59,052 nt of DNA from Zygnema circumcarinatum (lineage: Eukaryota; Streptophyta; Zygnematophyceae; Zygnematales; Zygnemataceae). The stretch spans positions 1,386,547 through 1,445,598 of the forward strand of contig CM074819.1 of assembly GCA_037447605.1 (NCBI GenBank), written 5' to 3'. The notes under the pieces were generated by a model. It saw nothing but the letters and a program-made list of their open reading frames with translations. It had not been told where the DNA came from and did not search any database. Shown here piece by piece: positions 26,655 through 45,266 of the stretch (positions within the stretch are counted from its first letter, which is position 1; each line of letters begins with the position of its first letter). The position numbers were made by a program, and so were the translations under genes.

Positions 26655-26951
26655 GGAGTGCTTGCAATGCTGATAGTCCTGGAATGACACGAAGCGGGCT
26701 TGAAGTCTATCTAAGGGGAAAGAAAATTTGCTACTAAGCTCTCAAAGTTCTGTGAATATTGCATTAGGTTCGCCTTCTGGGACCCACTTAGAGGATGAAT
26801 ATTTTTTTGGAAAAGCTGGTGGGAGGCATCAGTGGAGGGAAAAAAGGCGGTGGGGGGGGAAGGTGGGGAAAAGGAGGGGGAATCGGTGGGTGTACATTTG
26901 TATATGGTAGCATGTAGGCTTTAGTGTTATGTACAGGTAGATGGCTTCCTT

Positions 26952-27042
26952 AGGTCCTTTGCGACCAGTTCCTCATGGTTCCCCAGGCTGCTTTTGTCCG
27001 TGTGCATTTGATGGCATCATCGCCATCGTGAGACCAATGCCA
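26952..27042 (+). repeat. Dispersed ~90-bp repeat, copy b
   Basis: AGGTCCTTTGCGACCAGTTC, CATGGTTCCCCAGGCTG, TTGATGGCATCATCGCCATC and GAGACCAATGCCA, in the same order as the other copies. This is the best-preserved long copy outside a recognisable transposon. Confidence 0.75.
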
Positions 27043-27959
27043 TTTTCCCTTTTTACCCTTGGCTTTTGTACTTTGTACCGCTGTTTTTGATGTTTCATAT
27101 GCTCGCCTTACAAGATTCCATCTTGTTCGTCTTTGCCAATTTCGTATGGGCCAAAGTCTGATTCTGGGTTGTAACATGCTAAGTCTTATCCCCCTTCACA
27201 GAAACAGTCTCAGTCAGTACATTAGGAGGTTTCAGACTTAGAAGAGGTCCACATTTCTGAAGTCCAGACTTCTCTGCGAAACAGGTACTGTACTAACAGC
27301 GAAATCCGTAGTGCTTGCTTAAACTTGCCAACTTCTTAATACACTTTTCCACCTCCAATTTTACAAGCTTCAAATGTCCAATTCAGCCAGGTTCAAATTC
27401 CGTAAGGTCTCTTAACTCAGCTTCCCAATATGAATTTCGAACTTGCCTTTCCACGAATACGGTACCACGAGACAGATACCGTATGGTTCATTGTCAAAAT
27501 CCGTAACATCCAAATTCGGATGTCATGACGAAAAGCCAAGTTGGAAACCTCCTTTTCCCATTTTTCCCGTTCAAATTTCGAATTTCCATCAAACTTGAAC
27601 TTGACCCGACCCAAATTCCGTATTTTCGATCTTCACTACGGAAATTCAAATTCAATTTTTTCCTCAAAACGACGGCGGCGCCCCGCGCGCTCCAAATTCA
27701 AAGAGAGGACTGAAAAAGCGGAGGGGCCCTGAACCCTAATTACATAGTACTGATTCTGACTCGTATGTCACCCGGCAAGGTACCGAGTTCGCGTTTGAGT
27801 CTCCCTGAGTCCCTGACAGGAACACGCAGGTAGGGGCGGAGGGAGAGAGGGAGAGAGGGAGAGAGGAAGGGAGAGGCAGGGGAGACGGAGAGGGAGAGTG
27901 GGAGAGGGAAAGGGAGGGAAGGAGAGGGAGAGGGGAGGGAAGGAGAGGGAGAGGGGGAG

Positions 27960-27969
27960 NNNNNNNNNN
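27960..27969. other. Assembly gap (10 N)
   Basis: Ten N inside a GGGAGA low-complexity tract about 200 bp upstream of the HMG-box ATG. Unlike the first gap, I see no duplicated unique sequence on its two sides. Confidence 0.97.
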
Positions 27970-28171
27970 GGGGAAGAGGCAGAGGGAGAGGAGGGAGGGA
28001 AAGGAGGGAGGGAGAGGGAGAGAAGGAGAACGGTGACTACTGGAAGTGGGCGAGAATTGAGGGGAGAGAGCAGGGGAATAAAGAAGAGGGAAGAGCGAGG
28101 GAAAGGATTAGAGAGGTAGAGAGAAAAGGGACGTTGTTTAGGATTTCTTGGTGATTGTTTGGCCAGGCGTG

Positions 28172-29056
28172 ATGCCAAAGGCTACGAAGAAGGAGGGAGG
28201 GAAGGGAGGGGGTGGCAGGAAGACGAAGGATAAGAATGCGCCTAAGCGGCCGCTTGCAGCGTACATGTTCTACTGCAAAGATCAGCGGGAAGACGTGAAG
28301 AGAGAGAACCCTGAGGCGACTTTTACAGATATTGGAAAGCTGCTTGGAGAGAGGTGGAAGACGCTGACGGAAAAGGATAAGAAGGTAGGTGTATGGAAAG
28401 GTTTCTTGGATTGGATCACAGAGAAGGAGAGGGAAGCTGAAAGCCGAGACTATTTTCAGGCTTGTCATTACTCAAATTTGGACTTGGAATTGAGGTTTGA
28501 TGGCAGAAGCGAGCAAGAAGTGCTGTATTGTATCATTCGAATGGCAGGAAATGCTTGTGCTTCGATGTAATCGGGTTCGCCGTGTATCTACTTGAATGCT
28601 TCTGGCCTTGTATTTGACTCTTCCCGCTATCGTAACGTTTTACATGGCCTTTTGTAGTGCTTAGTGAGCCAGTCTGCAAATGTACAGGTCTAAGATTTAT
28701 GTACTTCGGAAGCTTAGGTGTTTCTGACACTTAGTTAGTAGTCAGCCTCACGTCCTTGTTCTTCAGACTCCTCGATGCCGAGACTGTCAGCCTTCGCTGC
28801 TCTTTGTTAGCCATACGGAACATATCGGAAAGAAGGGCAAGAAAGCGCAGGCACGTATGTAGGAATGGAGCACGACTCTTATGTGTCTATAGGTCCCTTT
28901 ATTAGGTCTTTCTGCCACTCAAGTAGTTCGAGCAATGACAAATCCTCACTGTCGCCTCTCTCCGTTTTGCAGCTCTATGTGAAGCAAGCTGAAGACGATA
29001 AGAAGCGGTACGAGAAGGAAATGCAACGCTACGGAGGCGACAATGAGGATGATTAA
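28172..29056 (+). CDS. Small HMG-box protein (HMGB/NHP6-like)
   Basis: Abundant chromatin protein that bends DNA and assists nucleosome remodelling in the nucleus. Exons 28172-28384 and 28973-29056 (both phase 0) give 98 residues, near yeast NHP6 and short plant HMGB proteins. A Lys/Gly-rich N tail (MPKATKKEGGKGGGGRKTKD) precedes one HMG box: KRPLAAYMFYCKDQREDVKR, ENPEATFTDIGKLLGERWK, TLTEKDKK, then LYVKQAEDDKKRYEKEMQRY after the intron. A short acidic tail, GGDNEDD, follows. Without splicing the frame reads on for about 70 unrelated residues, so splicing at AAG|GTAGGT is needed to complete the third helix. Confidence 0.92.
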
Positions 29057-31509
29057 GCTTAAGCGTTACTGTAAAATAGGTGGAGCCCTATGTAGATATC
29101 TCACTGCTAAAAACTGTTACGAGGAGATGCTTCTCTTCTGCTAAGCAAAACAAGTGAAGAACCAGCTGATTGCTGTAGCTGTTACAGTTCGCTGCCGTAT
29201 TATCTTTCTCGCATTTGGGAGTCTGCTTGTGTTGCAAGGTTTAGCTGCTGGTAGACGATGCAGGGGTTGGCCTTAGGTACTGGTCTGCAATCTAGATGTT
29301 GTATAGGGAGGATATACACGAACAGATGCCAGGATTTCCAGGAGCTGGCTGAAAGTTCTCCTCGCTCCGCGCTCTTATTGCAGAATAAGGTCTCTTTTTT
29401 TGTCCGATTAAACGTATTGAGTGGCAATTCGGCCTAGTTGCAGGTGTTCAACCTGGTCGCCCTCATCTGGAGCTTTGTGCTCGCTGACCTAATTGAGGAG
29501 ATTTCTTTGCACAGCAGAAGCGCGAACAGCGTTGGAAAGTTTATGCAGAATTCGTATTCTTTGTCTTATTTGAGTGCACATTCAGGTACACATAAGTTAC
29601 TTTTCAGTGTTATGATAATGGTCTTGAACTTGGTTTTTTTTTCATCCGTCCCCGTTTTCAATTTCATTTATTGGAAGTTATAAGTGCAAAGAAATAGAGG
29701 AAGTTGATTTTTTGGTTTCTTTTCCTGACCTTATGCTAGTGAACTTCGCTTTGCAAACTGGATTTCTCTGTCACTGAGTGATTGACAGACTGGTTTATTG
29801 TGATGATGTTGCGACCCGAGGGAGAGAGGGAGACAGAGATTGAGAGAGGAAGGGCGGGAGAGAGAGGGAGGGAGCGAGAGAGGGCAAGGAGGGGTTCACC
29901 AACGGTCTCAATCCATTGCCGCCTTTTCATTGTGGAAACTGACAAGATGTTAGGATGAAATCTGACAAGATGGAATTTTTAGATGAAGCCATGCATAATG
30001 CCTGATGCGAGCTGCGTTCATGGCATCATCGGCCATGCATGCATGCATGGCCGCTAAAACGAGCTTTCCCTCGGGCCTCAGCGTGCTATCACTGCCAATC
30101 TCGCAACACCTGAAGTGCACAAAGAACACGAACCTTTGAGAATCTGCCTTGGAATATTGCGCAGATGGCGAAGTTGGATGGCCCTTCTGTTCCCGCCTCA
30201 ATGCATGGGGCATCTGCACGGCTGAAACTAACCCGCTTCCGTTTGGAAGGGTTCAGGAGCTGCACGGCTGAAACTAACCCGCTTCCGTTTGGAAGGGTTC
30301 AGGAGCTGCAGGTCAAATTTCAATTTTGCAGGGTTCAGGTTTGATTCTCTCAGGGAAGCTGCCACAAGTTCCACGGAGACAAGAGCCCACACAGACTCAA
30401 ACGCAAGTGCAATTGTTTGATGTTGTTGATAGTTTAGAAATTTCAGGCTTTTCAAGGGGGTTCTTTAGGGTTTCCTAATGGTTCCAGAGGGTGCATCAAT
30501 GGCCTCCATAGCTCTACTTCCGAAGTGCAGTGAGACTTGCATGTTGCTCATGGTCTAGAATTTAGGGGTTCGCATGAAAGGGCAAGGTGATCAAGGTTTT
30601 CATTCAGCGAACCCTCCGCATTCAACGAGCCCTTCCATATGGCTCCTCCCCTCCCATACAACAAATGGTCAGAGCGAAACACGTCGGAGCTGTCATCTTC
30701 ATTGAAACTTGAAACCGCCAATAGACTGAACAGGGCTGCGCAGACAATCTATATTGACTGACCCCTTCTTGTAACCAAGCAAACCGCCACCCACTGAAGC
30801 CTCCATCCCATAGCCGGACTCTGGCTAACGGGAGGAGGCTATTACATTTCTGCCTATCCTCTACCAAACTGATTTTATGAAGGTACTACCTGACTTTATG
30901 AAGGTGGCTCCTGCCTTTATCTAGCTACTTTCTCACTGAATGTAAGATTCCTTTGGTACACTGGGGTGGGCATAGAGCGAGGAGTTCTTTCCACTGACCC
31001 AATAGTGCTACAATACCTACCGCTATGCTACCAATAGAGTTCTGATTTGCTTCAAGATCACCTCTCCCTGTCTGCTCTCCCCCTCTCTCTCTCTCTCTCC
31101 CTCTCCTGCCTACATGAAAGCCAAACAGACAAAAAAGTCACCCTTTCTTTCTCCGTAAACGACATCCTATAGAGAAGGCAGGCAGACTAGTCTACAGGTG
31201 CTTCTAGAAGCAAAGCAATGCACTACGGGTGAGCAAGCAGCCCGCCGAGCTCTGGTTTCCTTTTTTTTTTATATATAACCCATACATTTATATAGATATA
31301 GAATACAAACGTGCTACAGATACCGCACGTTCTATTTATATTTCTAAAATAAACCGTAATAATGGATGTAATTGCTCTAAACCCAAATGCCAGGTCTTCC
31401 ATGCTCACCAAGGAAGAAGTCAACCCTTTGGTCGCCAAAGATTTCCTGAAGCCAAGCTGAATAGGCGCCACATATTTTCCATAGTTGGAGGAAGCAACGT
31501 CGAAAAGCT
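29057..31509. other. Convergent intergenic region
   Basis: About 2.4 kb between the 3' ends of the HMG-box gene and the endoglucanase gene. It holds a 46-bp perfect tandem duplication at 30214-30305, a GA tract near 29815-29885 and a CATGCATGCATGC palindrome at about 30034. No gene is recognised. Confidence 0.5.
30214..30305. repeat. 46-bp tandem duplication
   Basis: CTGCACGGCTGAAACTAACC and the following 26 bases occur twice in direct succession (starting 30214 and 30260) with no visible difference. Confidence 0.9.
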
Positions 31510-38816
<7,307 letters not shown>

Positions 38817-38887
38817 CTACCTCTCCCTCTCTCCCTGCCTCTTTCCCGCTCTCTGGGGCGCTCTCTCGCAGGCCCATTGCGGCCGGG

Positions 38888-39003
38888 CTCTATATAGTCG
38901 ATACAGGGAGGAGAGGCGGCGAGGGAGGGAGGGAGAGGGAGGGGGACGGCGGGAGGGAGGGGAAGAGAGGGGACGGCGGGTACGGGCTCACCGACACCAC
39001 GTG
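38888..39003 (-). promoter_or_regulatory. Endoglucanase core promoter: TATA and G-box
   Basis: On the minus strand, CTATATAGAG (38897-38888) lies about 130 bp upstream of the endoglucanase ATG, and a palindromic CACGTG (38998-39003, in CCACGTGGCGG) about 105 bp further upstream. The spacing suits a TATA box with a short leader and a proximal G-box. Confidence 0.55.
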
Positions 39004-41247
39004 GCGGCCGCTCAGAGGCTGCCGGAAAGCGCCCTGCCTTTGCCATTCCGTACAGAAGGGCCGAATGCAGGTGGCGCTGACGTACGGTTTCATACGGCAC
39101 CGTACATGTCGGTGACAAGATTGGGAGGACCCGTACAAGACAGTCGTACGGACGTGTCACTTTCGGAGTCGGCCGGTCTGACAGATCTGGCGGCAGAGCG
39201 CGCCGCGGGTTTGTAATTTGCAGAGGAGGAAAAGCTTTTCGGGCGGGTCTGGGCCAATAGGAGGCGAATATTGGAAAGTTTTGGGTCGAGAGAAGGAACT
39301 TTTTGCTGCCCGGAGTCTAAATCGGGATGGCCGACTGAAGGCAACCGCCGGGACCGGTCGGCGACAGACGGTAGCGGTCGGCGGGTGTCGGGAATCAGAG
39401 TTTTTTTTGGAAAATTGAAAATTTGGTAACGTAATTGAACGTTTATTTACATACCTGGTCTACATTGGGTCTACTTTTATGGTGGCCGGAATAGTCGGGC
39501 AGAGGAATTTATTTTCAAATTGTTATTTTGAGATATTTAAGTGAATTGTATTCACAAGTGTGTTCCGGACTCGGCCTGCGTTTATGGTGGCCGGAATATA
39601 CGGGCAGAGGGCAGAATCCGGCGAAAATGAAAAAAATAATTGCAGTGGACGTTTGAGGCGCACTCGGGCAGGAGAAAGAAACAGGGTCAGTTCAAATATT
39701 GTACGGTCACCGACATTTTGGACAAACGCTGCCCCGCGCGCCGTGGGATTGGGTCGTGTCATAAAAACACTACAGTACAAACAAGTACGACATTGTACAA
39801 AAATTTTGTCGCTTTGCCGAAGTGGGTAATCTTGGACGTTCAGCCGAATCTAACTTTCGCCCGATAGTGACGGCTTACCGTACGAAATCCCACAAAAGGA
39901 CAAATAAACGTTGGACATTTCGTATCTTTTTCTGCGCTTCAGAAGGTCGACAAATCATTTCGCGGATTTTAAATTTCTTTTTTGTTTCTTTCAGAAATTC
40001 AAAATCCGGACTTCAACGGTTACGGTACGGTACTTTCCGTTGGGAGTCTCGTTTTACGGTTTAACGGAACTGCCCGGAACTGGGGACTTTAGGAAACTTT
40101 CAAACCAGACCGTGGCTTCGGGCAGGTAAAAATATTACTTTTGGGGTTTTGGGTGACGGCATCCTCCAAAACCCTGCGCATCACCCAAGGAGGGCTCGCC
40201 ATGTGGACAAATTGGCACATGTGATTGGCTATGAATGGCCAATACTTAATCGCGCGGTACTCTCAATGGAGCTCCGCAGTCAACCCAAAACCCTAAACCC
40301 TCCAATACCTACTTGGTTGTTGTATACGGTGGAAGGGCAATCAGGTATTGGGTTCACATAGACTCCGCAAATCCCAATAGACCATGAGATGACCAAGTTG
40401 CATGTTTGCCAATAGGGGGTGTCAGACTTACAAGTTGTTCGTAAGTTTGAGAGTTCAGAACGAGTACTCCGGTGACGACGCGGTTTTGCTGCGGCGGAGT
40501 ACTTCCGAAACTTCCTCGTTCGTAGAATTTCGTTAAGTCTGACACCCCCTATTAAACATCACTTGTACCGCAAGTTGGCAACGGAGGCCACGTCCGGTTC
40601 AGCCTCATCCAATACAAAGATGCCACGTATAGAACGGGCAGACGACATCCAACATGCGGCAACTTGATGTGACCTTGCGACTGCATGAACAATGCGGCTA
40701 TTTTGCCGCTCTTCCAGAGGCCCACGTCCCGCTTCGACGCTCTTGCAAAAGTGCCAAACGACGCCGAATTTGTTTTGTTCGGACCCATCCATCCAACCAT
40801 GTGCGGCGCTTCATTATGAACTTGTGAACATCTTTTTTCCAACTGCCCGACGCTCTCAATTCACAAACAAATTTTTGCTCGCGTGTTCTGTGTCACAACA
40901 AACGACTGCAACGTAACTGGAACTAAAACAGTGGATGTCAAACAGACGTTCATAAAAATTCAAACAAAATCCCCAAACCATGGTCCGCCTCGTACGTCTG
41001 ACTTTTCTCCGTACGGACACAGCCGATCGCCGCGCCGCCCTCTCACTCTCAATTATAGCGGTCAAGATCGCGCTGGAGATCTCGCCCGCGGCCGCCCTGG
41101 ACGGCGCATTCACTGCCACATGGCACGGCATATGGCGCCGGATCGGCAAGCGGACGCGCGTGCCGCCTTATACGACGAGGGCCAGATTCGCCGGAACCGG
41201 ATTTTAGATCCGGTAACGGATCCGACAGCTGCGGTGGCCCAGCGCGC
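39004..41247. other. Repeat-rich intergenic region, no gene recognised
   Basis: Unique-looking sequence with a repeated TTTATGGTGGCCGGAATA block (about 39476 and 39579) and a short inverted-repeat element at 40413-40551. Open frames show no convincing family motif. The frame running into the ATGG microsatellite at 41248 is not a protein. Confidence 0.4.
40413..40551. mobile_element. Short TA-flanked inverted-repeat element (MITE)
   Basis: A 135-bp element (40415-40549) has inverted ends GGGGGTGTCAGACTTA / TAAGTCTGACACCCCC, flanked by TA on both sides (40413-40414 and 40550-40551). TA target sites are typical of Tc1/mariner-type miniature elements. It carries no coding region. Confidence 0.65.
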
Positions 41248-42047
41248 ATGGATGGATGGATGGATGGATGGATGGATGGATGGATGGATGGATGGATGGA
41301 TGGATGGATGGATGGATGGATGGATGGATGGATGGATGGATGGTTGGATGGATGGATGGATGGATGGATGGATGGATGGATGGATGGATGGATGGATGGA
41401 TGGATGGATGGATGGATGGATGGATGGATGGATGGATGGATGGATGGATGGATGGATGAATGGATGGATGGATGGATGGATGGATGGATGGATGGATGGA
41501 TGGATGGAGGATGGATGGGGATGGATGGATGGATGGATGGATGGATGGATGGATGGATGGATGGATGGATGGATGGATGGATGGATGGATGGATGGATGG
41601 ATGGATGGATGATGGATGGATGGATGGATGGATGAATGGATGGATGGATGGATGGATGGATGGATAGATGGATGGATGGATGGATGGATGGATGGATGGA
41701 TGGATGGATGGATGGATGGATGGATGGATGGATGGATGGATGGATGGATGGATGGATGGATGGATGGATGGATGGATGGATGGATGGATGGATGGATGGA
41801 TGGATGGATGGATGGATGAATGGATGGATGGATGGATGGATGGATGGATGGATGGATGGATGGATGGATGGATGGATGGATGGATGGATGGAATGGATGG
41901 ATGGATGGATGGATGAATGGATGGATGGATGGATGGATGGATGGATGGATGGATGGATGGATGGATGGATGGATGGATGGATGGATGGATGGATGGATGG
42001 ATGGATGGATGGATGGATAGATGGATGGATGGATGCCTGGATGGATG
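41248..42047. repeat. 800-bp (ATGG)n microsatellite
   Basis: A nearly pure tetranucleotide ATGG array with scattered substitutions (ATGA, TTGG) and small indels. It reads as MDGW repeats on the plus strand and IHPS repeats on the minus, in several overlapping frames. It is non-coding. Confidence 0.97.
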
Positions 42048-42252
42048 CATGGGATTAGGGGGGGCGCGACAGGTGGCGCGGACTGGTGAAAATCTCATAG
42101 AATCGTGACACTCGGCTGGAGGGGTGCGGTTCCAGACCGTACAGAGGCGGTGGATGCAATTGCAGATACGGTACGGCAGGGGAATATTTCTTTTTGCCTT
42201 TTTCCTCTGCAGTTCGGTACTGAAAGCTAGAATGCGCAATTTAATGATGGAT

Positions 42253-42745
42253 AATTCTACTGCACCCCCCTATTTTGGCTTTCGCACCCCCCTTTTGAAA
42301 ATTTTGCCTGCCCGTTTTGGTTATCCCCCCTCTTTTGAATATTTCGGAAGGGAATCTTTTTCCCGCCCCTTCCGTCCACTCCCTTCCCCTTCCCTCCCCT
42401 GCCCTGTCCTCCCCGCCCTCCCCTCCCGCCCGCTCCCCTCCCCTCTCCTCCCTTCCCCTCCTCCCCTGCCCTGCCCTCCCTTGCCCTTCTCCTGCTCTTG
42501 TTTTGGACATTCCACCCCCCCGTTCTCTCCTTTTCACTATTGACTTCCAACATTGTGCGACAAAAGAAAAGGGGATTTGCATTGTTCTCAAGATGGTGAG
42601 GCCATCAAATGAACATGGACGAAGTCAACATGGGAACCACATGAAACTGGTCGCAAATGAACTGAGCACAAAATAAATAAACTAGGAGCAAAAAACTAAA
42701 CTAAACTAAGCTTAAGCGCCAAAATAGGGGAGGTGCAGTAGAATT
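42253..42745. mobile_element. Second copy of the TACTGCACCCCC-ended element
   Basis: Ends share AATTCTACTGCACC and CCTATTTTGGC in inverted orientation. The interior resembles 6932-7653 in reverse: AAAATTTTGCCTGCCCGTTT, GACTTCCAACATTGTGC and the dispersed 90-bp repeat (42575-42660, minus). A C/T-rich tract (about 42362-42500) has replaced the zinc-knuckle region. No target duplication is visible, and the right end adjoins a second transposon. Confidence 0.65.
42575..42660 (-). repeat. Dispersed ~90-bp repeat, copy g
   Basis: Read on the minus strand: TTTGCGACCAGTTTCATGTG, CATGTTGACTTCGTCCATG, TTGATGGCCTCACCATCTTG and GAACAATGCAAATC. It is closest to copy a, and both lie inside TACTGCACCCCC-ended elements. 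Confidence 0.75.
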
Positions 42746-42748
42746 CTC

Positions 42749-43339
42749 TACAGTAGGACCCCGTCATATTTTCCACCTTCAAAAGTGCGTCCCCAAGAAA
42801 TTCGCCCCGGTTTTGCCGAAACTACCTTTTTGTACGGTAACTTGTGTTAGCCGTACTATTCGTACTATTCGTACTAACCGTACTAACCGTACTAGCCGTA
42901 CTAGCTGTACTAGCCGTCACGGGCTTACGCAAAACTCACCTATTCTCCCCGCACGCGCCGCCGTAAGAGGCGCTCGCTCCTCTCCACTTCTTCTTGGCTT
43001 CGATACGATACGATACGCCACGATACGGTACTATCCGTACTAGCCGTACGAGCTGTAGTAGCCGTTACGGGCTCGAAGCTTTTTGGTTTGCTGCCTCAGT
43101 AAACGCTAAGGCGTGCTTCATGTACTGTATGCGGTTTGCCACGATACGATACGGTACGATGCGGTGCGATATGACAGAAAAAGATACGCTATGATACGAT
43201 ACGATACGTACGGACATACATGAACTCTAACATAATTTTGCTCGCCTATTGGTAACACGGACCTTATATTTGCCAAATACAATATTTTCGCCCGATTTTT
43301 GCCAAATGTAGGTGGAAAATATGACGGGGTCCTACTGTA
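42749..43339. mobile_element. Tc1/mariner (pogo-like) non-autonomous element with TA duplication
   Basis: Element 42751-43337 (587 bp) is flanked by TA on both sides. The first and last 28 bases are perfect inverted repeats beginning CAGTAGGACCCCGTCATATT. CAGT...ACC ends at a TA site resemble pogo/Tigger-type termini. The interior contains CCGTACTA and CGATACGATA tandem units and no transposase frame. Confidence 0.8.
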
Positions 43340-43699
43340 ATGATAAGGAAAAAAGTGGCGACAATTTTTTCCATTTCTGTACGGTACGGTACCGTAGATC
43401 GTTTTTAAGATTTGACAAGATTTTGTCGTTTAGCGGTACGGTAGGTGCGCCACAAACGTCCTGTCAGCGTCGCTGGCAATCAATACCGTACGGTATCGTA
43501 GTCCGGTGCTGTACCGGTACGATGCCGACAATTTGAATTCTGACGTCGCCTGCAAAAGAGAGACCTCCGTATTGTACCGTACCGTACCGGATAAGAACAT
43601 TCTTACGTTCTACTAAATACTGATCATCTTCCGTTCGACTTTGTTGTCTGAAAATGGTCCCATCAATATTAACCCCCTAACGCCGTGACGGTGCATCAT
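43340..43699. other. Intergenic, CGGTACGGTA-rich
   Basis: Short units such as GTACGGTACGGTACCGTA and ACCGTACCGTACCGG recur with no coding evidence. They resemble the interior of the adjacent transposon. Confidence 0.4.
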
Positions 43700-44040
43700 T
43701 GGACCAATCCGATGCTGCCGACCACCTCACGCCCTGCCCCGCTGGCTCCTCCCCATTGGGCGGATCTTTTAACATCGCGATCTCGCCAGCGCGTCGGCAG
43801 GGATCCGCAGACGCTGCCGCCCTGCCGCCCTGGTGGCCACCGGCCGGCCAAGCGGCCGATGGGCGGTGCAAAGCCGGAAAGTAACGGCGCCGGCGTCTTC
43901 TGGCCGTCTTCTGGCCGATGCGTCGGTGAGATCGCGATATATCGGAAACTATCTTAAAGCGACAAAGGTGCCGCCCTATCCTCCAAGCCAGCAGGGCACT
44001 GCGTCAGGCAGTCGGCGGCATCTGACGCGCCGTGCGTACG
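43700..44040. mobile_element. Diverged foldback element
   Basis: Nested inverted repeats: GATGCTGCCGACCACCTCAC (about 43711) pairs with GCGTCAGGCAGTCGGCGGCA (about 44001), and ATCGCGATCTCGCCAGCGC (about 43774) pairs with GCGTCGGTGAGATCGCGAT (about 43920). The middle is GC-rich. It looks like an old foldback or MITE. No target duplication could be fixed. Confidence 0.5.
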
Positions 44041-44080
44041 GCGGTCCCCTTTACGAAGGACCGGAGCTGGACCGTGCTTA

Positions 44081-44380
44081 ATGACCAATTCCTCGTGGTT
44101 TCCCCATGCTGATTTTGTCCATGTACATGTGATGGCATGCATCATCGCCATCGCGAGACCAATGCCACATCCTAGTCATACTTAACTAAGATATTTTTTT
44201 GAGGAAGTGGCATTGCCAAGTCGATGCCAAGACCCCCACCTTGAAGCTGCTCCTAGAGCCGTTCTGGAGCCCAGAGACCGAGGTCAGCTCATAGCTTTCG
44301 TCCTTAAAACCTTTGTGAGCCGTTCCTCGTGGCTCCCTATCTTGTTGTTCTCCAAGTGGTGGCATGTAGAGACCAATGCC
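44081..44380 (+). repeat. Dispersed ~90-bp repeat, copies c and d
   Basis: Copy c (44081-44167) reads TGACCAATTCCTCGTGGTTT, CCCCATGCTGATTTTGTCC and GCGAGACCAATGCCAC. Copy d (44309-44380) is shorter and more diverged: GCCGTTCCTCGTGGCTCCC and AGAGACCAATGCCAATTC. The two lie about 140 bp apart in the same orientation. Confidence 0.7.
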
Positions 44381-45266
44381 AATTCATTTCTCTTGTTTAT
44401 TTTTGTAAGGAGCAATGTACAATGTACAATGTGATCATGCAGAGAGGCCTGCCAGTGGCGATTTGGGGAACGCATAACACATCACCATATGAATGCTGTA
44501 CGTTCTTTGATCTATAGTTCGTTGTGTGTTGCACAATACGCGTCTTTTTCATGTTCCAGCATCCGCAAATGTCAAGTGTGAACAGGTTCAAGAAAACCTC
44601 ACTGGATTGTACGGAGTGGTTAGCACCGACCAAAACGGCGACCATGCGTAACTTGGCGTTTTCTTGTGTGTACTGTCACGGAACTGACCTCTACAAGGAG
44701 CACTACAAACAACGATGCGGTAAAAGAAAAAAATCGGAAATGGCATTCTAGATATTCAAGATCTATCGAGATACGATATATTTATAGACAATATATCGAG
44801 ATACAGTATTGTACGATACCGATACCTGCGGCCGCCAGATGGCGCATTGGTTGTAGGAGGTAGGGTTTGCAGCTTTGCGCCGCAATGCAGGGAGAGGGAA
44901 GGGGGGAGTGAAGGGGAGGGAGAGAGAGGAAGGGAGAGAGAGGAGGAGAGGGAGAGGGAGACGGAGAGGGAGAGGGAGAGGGAGACGGAGAGGGAGAAAG
45001 AGAGGGAGACGGAGAGGGAGGGGGAGAGGGAGACGGAGTGGGAGGGGGAGAGGGAGAGGGAGAGGGAGAGGGAGAGGGAGAGGGAGAGGGGAGGAGAGGA
45101 ATTACATTACGGGACGGAGAGAGGTTGGCGGATATAGAGGATAAAGAAGACACGAGAGGAGAGTAGAAAGGGAGAGTGAAAAAAGAGAAAGGTGAGAGGG
45201 TGAGCGAGAGAACGGGAGAGAGGGAGAGAACGAGAGTGCGAAAGAGAGGGAGAGAGAGAAAGAGAG
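44381..45266. other. NOG2 5' flank, GA-rich leader
   Basis: Unique sequence is followed by ATATATCGAGATAC repeats (about 44770-44815) and a GA/GGGAGA tract (about 44885-45265) that runs to the NOG2 ATG. The GA tract is probably promoter or leader sequence. No distinct TATA box can be assigned. Confidence 0.45.

Larger units (their letters stand above)
26655..28171. other. Intergenic between HEP2 and the HMG-box gene
   Basis: Contains a copy of the dispersed 90-bp repeat (about 26952-27042, plus), unique AT-rich sequence, and a purine-rich GGGAGA tract (27835-28120) interrupted by an assembly gap. No gene is recognised. Confidence 0.5.

Noticed and set aside
40883-42239. Long MDGW-repeat and IHPS-repeat proteins on both strands
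   Set aside because: They are translations of the ATGG microsatellite in several frames, with no conserved flanking domain.
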